Below, piece after piece: positions 1-6,605 of a stretch of DNA of 6,721 nt. The DNA lies in NCBI GenBank assembly GCA_015485015.1, contig WFUK01000165.1:1-6721 (forward strand), written 5' to 3'. Origin of the DNA: Paracoccaceae bacterium. GTDB taxonomy: Bacteria > Pseudomonadota > Alphaproteobacteria > Rhodobacterales > Rhodobacteraceae. The stretch's first letter is position 1; each line of letters begins with the position of its first letter. The notes beneath the pieces were generated by a model. It was not told the origin of the DNA. It worked only from the letters and a program-made list of their open reading frames with translations, and searched no databases. The position numbers and the translations under genes are program-made.

Positions 1-481
1 CTTCAACCGTTGTTTTCAGGCTATTCACCCGCAGATCAACCGGCGCTCTGGATTGCATCGCCTGCATAACCGCCTCTAGCCCCTCGCCCAAAGAGCGCCG
101 AAGCTCGGCATCGAGATAATCGGGATAATCCAGCCGCACAGGGTCCGGCGCGCTTCCGGGATTGGCTAATTGCGCGCGCTCGGCCTCCGAGACCGCCGCC
201 GGTGCAAACCTGAAATCACCAAATAATTCGTCCAGCGCCGCGCCATTGCTGAATTGCTGGGCCAAAACCAGACCACGCCCTGTCATCGCACCAGCTAGAT
301 GGGCCAATGAGCGATTGCGCCGGAGCGCGTCAAACACGATATCGCGAACCGCAGCGCGGTCTTTGGAGCCGGCAAAGCGCGAGGCTCTTGCCCAGCGGGT
401 AAGCGCCCGCTCGGCGGGGTCTCCGGTGAGAATCTGGTCAAGCAGCGCGATGGCGGCGGAAAGGCGGGCGGTGGGTGTCAT
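1..481 (-). CDS. RsmB/NOP-family 16S rRNA (cytosine-5) methyltransferase, N-terminal part (runs off left edge)
   Basis: 160 codons are visible, starting at the ATG at 479-481; the 3' end lies beyond base 1. The protein begins MTPTARLSAAIALLDQIL and continues with a helical segment containing DPAERALTRWARASRFAG and DRAAVRDIVFDALRR. This is the N-terminal region (NusB-like in family members) of RsmB/NOP proteins, which methylate C5 of a cytosine in 16S rRNA. Residues 145-157 (RAPVDLRVNSLKT) match the conserved segment just before the SAM-binding Rossmann domain. That domain, with its catalytic cysteines, is off the window, so catalysis cannot be checked. There is no good Shine-Dalgarno before the ATG; the start is chosen on family resemblance. 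A terminator at 538-567 lies upstream, so the gene needs its own promoter or readthrough. The family call is fairly sure; the target base is inferred. Confidence 0.85.
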   Translation of the reverse strand, partial: MTPTARLSAAIALLDQILTGDPAERALTRWARASRFAGSKDRAAVRDIVFDALRRNRSLAHLAGAMTGRGLVLAQQFSNGAALDELFGDFRFAPAAVSEAERAQLANPGSAPDPVRLDYPDYLDAELRRSLGEGLEAVMQAMQSRAPVDLRVNSLKTTVE

Positions 482-504
482 GGCTGAAGGATTTGCCTGT
501 GAAT

Positions 505-532
505 CCGATAGGACGCAAGGGAAAACTGGCAA
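505..532 (-). promoter_or_regulatory. Weak candidate sigma-70 promoter for the rsmB-like gene
   Basis: On the minus strand TTGCCA (527-532) is followed after 16 bases by TATCGG (505-510), placing a start site about 20 bases before the ATG at 481. The -10 matches only 3 of 6 consensus positions. It is proposed mainly because the terminator just upstream would otherwise isolate the gene. Confidence 0.22.
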
Positions 533-537
533 CAAAG

Positions 538-567
538 AACCCCGCGCAAAAGGATTTGCACGGGGTT
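538..567 (-). terminator. Rho-independent terminator after the beta-barrel gene
   Basis: Positions 538-550 pair with 555-567 over 13 positions with one mismatch (545/560), leaving a 4-base loop. The stem has a G+C-rich base (AACCCCG/CGGGGTT). On the minus strand it is followed by CTTTGTT, a T-rich though interrupted tail, and it begins 26 bases after the barrel gene's stop codon. The plus-strand flank (ATTGGCTTTA) is a poorer U-tract, and no plus-strand gene ends here. It therefore most likely ends the barrel transcript before the rsmB-like gene. Confidence 0.75.
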
Positions 568-592
568 ATTGGCTTTACGACAACATCGTTGC

Positions 593-1345
593 TTACTGGC
601 CCGGATACAAACCGGAAAAACCACGACGCTCAAAGGTAACGCCATCGCCAAAGTTGAACCCGACGGCAATGCCAAAAGTCGTATCTTGACCAAAAGAACC
701 CTGAGTAATTCTGTTGGTATAGCTTGCCGTCGCATAAAGACCCGAGGCAAAATCATAGGTGCCTTCAACTTCGAGCACATCGAATCGATCGCCGGGGTCA
801 TTCAGGTCATACCACCCGGCACGCAAATAGCTGGCACCAACGCTTATCCGGTCAGTGATGGCGTAATCAACACCGAGGCCAATAAATTCCACACTGTTCG
901 GAGTAAAAAATGGCATATAAGTGCCAGCAAAAGCTTCAAAGCTCATTCGGCCATCCAGAAAACCGGGCGTAAACTTTGCTTCCACACCATATGTAGGGGA
1001 TATGAACGCACCGTCATTCCAAAGATCTACGCCATAATATCCGCCGACCACGATGTTTGGCGATATATTATACATGGCATGCAGGGCAAAATAGGGGTTG
1101 AGCGGCGGGTCTATATCATAGGTAAAAACGCCAAGATCGACCTGAACGGCGAATTGACCGATCGAGGCCTGCACGGCACCATAAATGCCGGATTGGCTAT
1201 AATCATAGCCGCCGTTATAGATATTTTCGATATATTCACCCTGGACATAGGCCCCGTCAAACGCGATCCCTTGCGCCTGCGCCGAGGCCCCGATGGCCAG
1301 CGCGGCGGCGGTGGTTAGAAGCAGGCGTGATTTTTTCGTAAACAT
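593..1345 (-). CDS. Exported outer-membrane beta-barrel protein of unknown function
   Basis: 250 residues. The reading frame extends further upstream to 1540, but the start at 1343-1345 is preferred: it is preceded by a GGGGGGAA ribosome-binding sequence and begins a classic signal peptide (MFTKKSRLLL, then an Ala/Leu-rich core, cleavage probably after AQA at residue 24). The longer frame would overlap guaB and bury the signal peptide. The mature part is rich in Gly, Tyr and Phe and consists of about twelve short amphipathic stretches with alternating hydrophobic residues, for example around 52-62, 64-75, 96-107, 165-176, 202-212 and 221-232, joined by turns rich in Asn, Asp, Gly and Pro. This is the pattern of a small outer-membrane barrel or porin-like protein. 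About 18 residues (ending LYPGQ) follow the last strand, so it lacks the usual C-terminal aromatic of BAM substrates. The DNA is visibly more A/T-rich than its neighbours. I recognise no specific family. Confidence 0.8.
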   Translation of the reverse strand: MFTKKSRLLLTTAAALAIGASAQAQGIAFDGAYVQGEYIENIYNGGYDYSQSGIYGAVQASIGQFAVQVDLGVFTYDIDPPLNPYFALHAMYNISPNIVVGGYYGVDLWNDGAFISPTYGVEAKFTPGFLDGRMSFEAFAGTYMPFFTPNSVEFIGLGVDYAITDRISVGASYLRAGWYDLNDPGDRFDVLEVEGTYDFASGLYATASYTNRITQGSFGQDTTFGIAVGFNFGDGVTFERRGFSGLYPGQ

Positions 1346-1375
1346 GGTTCCCCCCAGGATAAAATAAGTTTGGCT

Positions 1376-1405
1376 ACAATATCCACGGAATGACTGCAAA
1401 ATCAA
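1376..1405 (-). promoter_or_regulatory. Candidate sigma-70 promoter of the beta-barrel gene
   Basis: On the minus strand TTGATT (1400-1405) is followed after 18 bases by TATTGT (1376-1381). Each hexamer matches 4 of 6 consensus positions. The predicted start site near 1369 gives a leader of about 25 bases carrying the GGGGGGAA ribosome-binding sequence. This supports independent transcription of the barrel gene rather than readthrough from guaB. Confidence 0.45.
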
Positions 1406-1432
1406 GCGTAGGAATGTAACAGCACCCTTTAT

Positions 1433-1454
1433 GCTCTCAGACTTTTGTGAGAGC
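1433..1454. repeat. Perfect 7-bp inverted repeat between guaB and the barrel gene
   Basis: GCTCTCA (1433-1439) and TGAGAGC (1448-1454) flank an 8-base loop. It lies 33 bases past the guaB stop and upstream of the candidate barrel promoter. There is no T-tract after it on the minus strand, so it is not a standard intrinsic terminator. It could be a 3'-end mRNA stabiliser for guaB, part of a weak terminator, or an operator for the barrel gene. Confidence 0.4.
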
Positions 1455-1487
1455 TGGCTCCATATCAGGATCAGGGGGGATTCGGGC

Positions 1488-2963
<1,476 letters not shown>

Positions 2964-3041
2964 TTATCTTTGACGCCTTCCTATCGCATGTTGCGGGGCA
3001 TATGGGAAGCCCCTTTTGCCGAATTCGGGCCGCTTGCGCCC

Positions 3042-3998
3042 CTAAGCCACCGCCGCGCCGGTTTTTTGCGCCAGCTTCTGCCCCGCCCACATCTTGAGCG
3101 CCTTATAGGCAATATAAAGGATCAGCGCCGTGGCAATCGCTCCGCCAACAATCGAACCGATGGTGGCGATCATCCCCAGCCCCTTGCCCATGGCGACGAG
3201 ATTGATATTGGTAAAGGTCGCGGCCGGAAAGGTCAGCCCGCCCCACATCGGGGTGAAACCCGCCGCTGTCAGCCATTTGGCAAAGCTGACAAGCGCCAGG
3301 CCCGCAATCCAGACCGCCACATAAAACACCAAAAACGCAGCATCAGGGCCAAATTGCGCAAAGGCCATGCCAAACAGGCTAAGCGGCGCAAGGATAATGG
3401 CATAGGGCGGGCGCATCGGCGCTGGCGGGCGGGTGCGGAAGAATTTGCTGGCGAGCTGAAACAGGATCACGGCAAAAGCCGCCAGCGAAATATAGGTAAA
3501 GGCCTGGCTAAGCAGCACATAGCCCAGCGATACCCCCGCCAAAGGCGTGGTCGAAAGCCCGACAAACGGCAAAAGCTGGAACGGCGTCACGGATCTTCCT
3601 TCAGGCGGAGATTTAGCCATGGCTTTCACCACAAAGGTAACAATAACCGCATGTAGAATAACGCCAAACCACCAGACATAGCGCGCAATTTCGCCAAAAG
3701 GCAGCAGCCCGACCGCCAGCACGATATAGGCCATCGAAATCGCGGAAAGCCCTGCCCTGCCCGGCGGTGATTTAAGATCTTCCATCAAAATGCCGGGCCG
3801 TGCGATCAGCTTGGCCAGATAGCTAAGGCTGAAAAACAGCAATAGCGCCGTGGCCACACCCAAAAGCAAATCACCAAAGGCCAAGGGCAGGTCAAAGCTG
3901 ACCCCAAGCCCGCGCCAGGCATGGGCCAGCCCGACAAGGCCAAGAATTACCGGAAAGATCGCAGGCGGCGTGCTGCGCCACAATGGCTGACGTTTCAT
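3042..3998 (-). CDS. TehA/SLAC1-family anion channel or exporter (TDT superfamily)
   Basis: 318 residues, close to E. coli TehA length, and almost entirely hydrophobic: about ten membrane segments can be drawn (near 12-28, 38-60, 83-100, 104-126, 145-163, 165-185, 198-216, 220-242, 252-268, 275-300), matching the ten-helix TehA/SLAC1 fold. The basic, proline-rich stretch RTRPPAPMRPPYAIILAPLS (188-207) resembles the TehA segment that precedes a helix with the IQLAP-like motif. WGGLTFPAATFT (252-263) resembles the family's Trp/Phe-Pro helix, and Phe257 may be the gating phenylalanine, though I am unsure of that alignment. Family members move anions such as chloride, nitrate, sulfite or dicarboxylates and were named after tellurite resistance in E. 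coli; the substrate here is unknown. No tehB is visible. An AGGGGA ribosome-binding site precedes the ATG, and an inverted repeat spans the candidate -10. Confidence 0.85.
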   Translation of the reverse strand: MKRQPLWRSTPPAIFPVILGLVGLAHAWRGLGVSFDLPLAFGDLLLGVATALLLFFSLSYLAKLIARPGILMEDLKSPPGRAGLSAISMAYIVLAVGLLPFGEIARYVWWFGVILHAVIVTFVVKAMAKSPPEGRSVTPFQLLPFVGLSTTPLAGVSLGYVLLSQAFTYISLAAFAVILFQLASKFFRTRPPAPMRPPYAIILAPLSLFGMAFAQFGPDAAFLVFYVAVWIAGLALVSFAKWLTAAGFTPMWGGLTFPAATFTNINLVAMGKGLGMIATIGSIVGGAIATALILYIAYKALKMWAGQKLAQKTGAAVA

Positions 3999-4014
3999 TT
4001 CTATCCCCTTTTAT

Positions 4015-4034
4015 TTCACATACAATAATGTGAA
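4015..4034. promoter_or_regulatory. Candidate repressor operator: TTCACAT-N6-ATGTGAA
   Basis: This is a perfect 7-bp inverted repeat (4015-4021 and 4028-4034) with a 6-base spacer, 17 bases upstream of the channel gene's ATG. On the minus strand the spacer reads TATTGT and is the best -10 candidate for that gene. A dimeric regulator bound here would cover the core promoter. The arm does not let me name the regulator family. Confidence 0.55.
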
Positions 4035-4051
4035 TATAAGCGCGGTTGCAA
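4022..4051 (-). promoter_or_regulatory. Candidate sigma-70 promoter of the TehA/SLAC1-like gene
   Basis: On the minus strand TTGCAA (4046-4051) is followed after 18 bases by TATTGT (4022-4027). The -10 equals the spacer of the inverted repeat at 4015-4034. The predicted start near 4015 gives a short leader of about 16 bases containing AGGGGA. The same TATTGT -10 with 18-base spacing appears in the candidate barrel-gene promoter. Confidence 0.42.
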
Positions 4052-4084
4052 GCTTTACTTGCCAGCAGCGCTAACAGGTCGCAT

Positions 4085-4121
4085 CCTATAGCGTATCGGG
4101 TTAGGCCCGAAACGCTATAGG
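4085..4121. repeat. Long near-perfect palindrome upstream of the small exported protein
   Basis: CCTATAGCGTATCGGG (4085-4100) and CCCGAAACGCTATAGG (4106-4121) pair at 15 of 16 positions around a 5-base loop TTAGG. The single mismatch is 4095/4111. It ends 7 bases before the GAGGAG Shine-Dalgarno (4129-4134) of the plus-strand gene. It has no T-tract on either side (GCTAAAACGAGG on the plus strand, ATGCGACC on the minus strand), so it is not a typical terminator. It could be an operator, a 5'-UTR hairpin controlling translation, or a copy of a dispersed intergenic repeat. Confidence 0.7.
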
Positions 4122-4141
4122 CTAAAACGAGGAGAAGATAG

Positions 4142-4708
4142 ATGAAACACTTGCTGGCCCTTTTTGCCCTGCTACCGGCCATGGGCTTGGCTGAATCTGT
4201 TGCGCCCTGGCCGGTTGATACCCGCATCCGGAATATCATCTCGGCGGTAGGGCCAAACTGGAATGGAAGCGCCAATTTCAAGGCCGTGCTGATCCGCGAA
4301 GGTGAATTTGCGGCGCTTTATATCTTTCGCGGCCCGTATGACCAGCGGCCACTGGTATATGCTCCGCAGGCTGCCATAACCGGCGATTATTGGGCCACGA
4401 TCCCTTGGTTGGCGTTTGACGAGAGCGGGGCGCTGCTGCTCCATAGCGAAAACCGCGCTATCGGCCGCAATAAATGGGATAGCACCCTGACCATTATCGA
4501 GCGCAATGACCGCTTTATTGTCAGCGCGTTTAGCCGTTCGAGCTATGATTCCCTTAATCCGGAGAATTACACCGATTGCAGCATTGATCTGCTGAACCGT
4601 GTTTTGACGGTAAACGAGGCCGTTATTACCCCCTATCCGCTGCCCGCCGAAATACGCGTCAAGGATTGGTCAGAGGATATGGAAGAGGCCTGCTATCCGG
4701 AAGGCTAG
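4142..4708 (+). CDS. Small exported (periplasmic) protein of unknown function
   Basis: 188 residues with a strong GAGGAG ribosome-binding site 7 bases before the ATG. The N-terminus [17 protein letters not shown] is a short signal peptide, probably cut after Ala17, giving a mature protein of about 171 residues with no further membrane segment. The body alternates short hydrophobic strands with turns (for example [17 protein letters not shown] at 47-63, [20 protein letters not shown] at 115-134), suggesting a mostly beta fold. There are only two cysteines in the mature part, Cys146 and Cys184, which could form a disulfide in the periplasm. The segment around [17 protein letters not shown] followed by a Cys-Ser-Ile-Asp-Leu-Leu motif reminds me of a group of hypothetical proteins from roseobacters and rhizobia with an (I/V)ERxxxxFxVxxxxxxSYDxLxP pattern, but I cannot assign a function. 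It is the only plus-strand gene here, divergent from the channel and convergent with rlmE. Confidence 0.8.
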   Translation: MKHLLALFALLPAMGLAESVAPWPVDTRIRNIISAVGPNWNGSANFKAVLIREGEFAALYIFRGPYDQRPLVYAPQAAITGDYWATIPWLAFDESGALLLHSENRAIGRNKWDSTLTIIERNDRFIVSAFSRSSYDSLNPENYTDCSIDLLNRVLTVNEAVITPYPLPAEIRVKDWSEDMEEACYPEG

Positions 4709-5433
4709 TCTTCGCTGCGCCCTTTGAAACCTGTCGCCACCACAAATTTCTCCGAGCTATCCTTGCGCGAGCTTGGCGGCTTTACATGGATCACCTTGGC
4801 GAAATTCGCCCGCAGCATTTTCAGCACATCGGCCTCGGCCCCGCCTGCCAGCACCTTGGCGACAAAGGTGCCGCCCGGCTCCAGCACGTCAATCGCGAAA
4901 TAAAGCGCGGCTTCGACCAAAGCCATAATCCGAATATGATCCGCGCCCTTATGGCCCGAGGAAAACGGCGCCATGTCAGACATCACCACATCGGCCTTGC
5001 CGCCAAGCCAGTCTTTCACCTTCCGGTCGGCATCATCCTCCAGAAAATCCAGCACATGGATATCTGCGCCCGAAACATGCTCGACCTCCTGAAGATCAAT
5101 CCCCAGCACCGAGCCAATTTTTTTACCCTTGCGCTCGCCAAGCGAATTCACCCGCTCCACCGCCATCTGGCACCAGCCCCCCGGCGCGCAGCCAAGATCA
5201 ACCACCTTGGACCCCGGCAGCAAAAAGCGGTATCTGTCATCCAGCTCCATGATCTTATAGGCGGCGCGACCACGATAGCCCTCGCGCTGGGCGCGCTGCA
5301 CATAAGGATCATTCAGCTGACGCTCCAGCCAGAGCGTGCTGGCCAGCTTGCGCCCCTTGGCGGTTTTTACCCGCACCTTCAAATCCCGCTGGCCACGGCC
5401 TGAATTGTTGATCTTTTGGCCCGGTTTTCTCAT
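4705..5433 (-). CDS. rlmE: 23S rRNA (uridine-2'-O-)-methyltransferase RlmE (RrmJ/FtsJ)
   Basis: 242 residues. It transfers a methyl group from SAM to the 2'-OH of U2552 (E. coli numbering) in the A-loop of 23S rRNA, a late step of 50S assembly. The SAM-binding motif [11 protein letters not shown] is at 77-87, GIDLQE at 111-116 and SDMAP at 152-156. The catalytic tetrad K-D-K-E is intact: Lys60 (in [10 protein letters not shown]), Asp153, Lys193 (FVAKVL) and Glu228 (SSEKF). A basic N-terminal extension of about 30 residues, rich in Lys and Arg, precedes the core; it is longer than in E. coli and probably contacts rRNA. The start is fixed by a GAGGA site and by the ATGA overlap with the upstream Ppx/GppA gene, which implies translational coupling. 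The stop codon interlocks with that of the convergent plus-strand gene. Confidence 0.96.
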   Translation of the reverse strand: MRKPGQKINNSGRGQRDLKVRVKTAKGRKLASTLWLERQLNDPYVQRAQREGYRGRAAYKIMELDDRYRFLLPGSKVVDLGCAPGGWCQMAVERVNSLGERKGKKIGSVLGIDLQEVEHVSGADIHVLDFLEDDADRKVKDWLGGKADVVMSDMAPFSSGHKGADHIRIMALVEAALYFAIDVLEPGGTFVAKVLAGGAEADVLKMLRANFAKVIHVKPPSSRKDSSEKFVVATGFKGRSED

Positions 5434-6530
5434 GATTTATCCTCGAAAGCGCCGTCAGCGTTCATCATTGAATAGAGCATACCCTCGCGCAGGCCCCGAT
5501 CCGCCACCCGAATATGCTTTGTCGGCCAGATGCGCAATATGGTTTGCAAAATGGCGGAGCCGGACATGATAAGCTGGGCGCGATCACGGCCAATGCCTGG
5601 TTCCTCGCGCCGCCCCACGGGGCCGAGATGCAGGAATTTCTCGACCACGATATTCACATCCTCCGCGCCCATTGCCATGCCATCCACCAGATTACGATCA
5701 TAGCGCTTTAGCCCCAGATGCATCGCGCCCACGGTGGTAATCGTGCCGGAAGTGCCGATCACCTGTAGCCCGTCCATATTGGCCAGCGAGCCACCCTCGA
5801 CATAAGGTGAAAATGTCTCCAACATATCCTCGAAATAGCACGACATCAGGGCAAAGCGCGCGCCGTCATCGGCCACATCGGAATAGCGCTGCAAAAGCGT
5901 CGCCACCCCGAGCGGCACCGATATCCAATCCACCACCTTCGCCCCGAGCCGGGTGCTGATACCCTTGGTGCCATTGCCGGGCGATAGCTCCATCATGGCT
6001 TTGGTTTTATGCTCGGGGGGGACGTCTGAAAGATCAATCCACACCAGCTCGGTCGAGCCGCCGCCGATATCGATCACCAACACCTGCCTGGCTTGCGGCG
6101 CAACGAGCGGCGCACAGCCAACCACGGCAAGGCGGGCTTCTTCCGAGGGTTTGATGATTTCCAGCTTCAAGCCGGTTTCGCTGCGGATCCGGCTCATGAA
6201 TTTTTCGCCGTTAACGGCGCGGCGGCAAGCCTCGGTCGCCACCAGCCGCTTGGCGACCACACCTTTGAGCTTCAGCTTTTTGGCGCAAACATGCAGCGCC
6301 TGCACCGTGCGGCTGATACCGGCATTGGAAAGGGAGCCGGTGCGCTCCAGCTCAAGGCCGAGCCGCACCGATTTTGAAAACGCGTCCACAATCTGAAAAT
6401 GCCCGCCTTTCGGCGTGGCAATCAGCATGCGGCAGCTATTTGTGCCAAGGTCAAGCGCCGCATAAAACGGCCCCTCGCCTGCGTTCAGGCGAGGATTGGG
6501 CGCCAGACCCCTCGGTCTCGCTTTATTCAT
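5430..6530 (-). CDS. Ppx/GppA-family phosphatase (exopolyphosphatase or pppGpp phosphohydrolase)
   Basis: 366 residues. The family removes terminal phosphates from inorganic polyphosphate or converts pppGpp to ppGpp, using an actin/Hsp70-like ATPase fold. Visible motifs in order: phosphate-1 loop [10 protein letters not shown] (26-35), ATEACRRA (98-105), the catalytic-glutamate region SEEARLAV (129-136), phosphate-2 loop [13 protein letters not shown] (152-164), adenosine-site [16 protein letters not shown] (259-274), and the C-terminal ADRGLREGM (343-351). It ends soon after, so it is the short form without the C-terminal HD-like domain of E. coli Ppx/GppA. A polar stretch of about 30 residues (168-200) follows the phosphate-2 loop and looks like an insertion. 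The ribosome-binding site is weak (GGCTTG). It forms an operon with rlmE (4-base overlap). Sequence alone does not decide between polyphosphate and pppGpp as substrate. Confidence 0.93.
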   Translation of the reverse strand: MNKARPRGLAPNPRLNAGEGPFYAALDLGTNSCRMLIATPKGGHFQIVDAFSKSVRLGLELERTGSLSNAGISRTVQALHVCAKKLKLKGVVAKRLVATEACRRAVNGEKFMSRIRSETGLKLEIIKPSEEARLAVVGCAPLVAPQARQVLVIDIGGGSTELVWIDLSDVPPEHKTKAMMELSPGNGTKGISTRLGAKVVDWISVPLGVATLLQRYSDVADDGARFALMSCYFEDMLETFSPYVEGGSLANMDGLQVIGTSGTITTVGAMHLGLKRYDRNLVDGMAMGAEDVNIVVEKFLHLGPVGRREEPGIGRDRAQLIMSGSAILQTILRIWPTKHIRVADRGLREGMLYSMMNADGAFEDKS

Positions 6531-6537
6531 TGTTCAA

Positions 6538-6573
6538 GCCAATCTCTGCCCCGTATCTGACGGGGTGTTTGGC
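6538..6573. repeat. Nested inverted repeats in the ppx-like leader
   Basis: An inner stem CCCCGT/ACGGGG (6549-6554 with 6560-6565, 5-base loop) sits inside an outer pair GCCAA/TTGGC (6538-6542 with 6569-6573), separated by internal loops of 6 and 3 bases. The structure lies between the metF stop and the ppx-like start, ending 7 bases before the ATG at 6530. The minus-strand flank after the inner stem is CAGAGATTGG, so there is no U-tract for an intrinsic terminator. It may instead fold in the leader and partly hide the weak ribosome-binding site. Confidence 0.5.
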
Positions 6574-6576
6574 CAT

Positions 6577-6605
6577 AGGATAGCGCAGAATAGAGCGTTA
6601 AGCAA
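6577..6605 (-). promoter_or_regulatory. Weak candidate promoter for the ppx-rlmE operon
   Basis: On the minus strand TTGCTT (6600-6605, overlapping the last codons of metF) is followed after 17 bases by TATCCT (6577-6582). The hexamers match 3 and 4 of 6 consensus positions. The predicted start near 6570 would begin the transcript right at the nested inverted repeat. Readthrough from metF is an equally valid alternative. Confidence 0.28.

Noticed and set aside
569..1318. Plus-strand open frame opposite the beta-barrel gene
   Set aside because: It is antisense to a gene with a signal peptide, ribosome-binding site, promoter and terminator, has no supporting ribosome-binding site, and begins inside the terminator flank.
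2995..3017. GGGGC-N9-GCCCC followed by TTTT, terminator-like on the plus strand
   Set aside because: The stem is only 5 bp with a 9-base loop and four Ts, and no plus-strand gene ends upstream. On the minus strand, where the channel gene ends, there is no T-tract.
3019..3028. Perfect 10-base palindrome CCGAATTCGG between the channel gene and guaB
   Set aside because: It is short, has no spacer, contains a common restriction-site core, and lacks promoter context; chance occurrence is likely.
2970..3656. Plus-strand open frame very rich in Arg, Lys, His and Gln opposite the channel gene
   Set aside because: The highly basic translation is the mirror of a hydrophobic membrane protein read on the other strand; no motif or start signal supports it.
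4020..4035. Possible sulfide-responsive SqrR/BigR-type site (ATTC-N8-GAAT) near the channel promoter
   Set aside because: The right half GAAT is present but the left half reads ATAC, and the better symmetry is TTCACAT-N6-ATGTGAA, so the regulator cannot be assigned to this family.
3892..4281. Minus-strand open frame spanning the divergent intergenic region
   Set aside because: It overlaps both the exported-protein start and the channel N-terminus in wrong frames and has no family resemblance.
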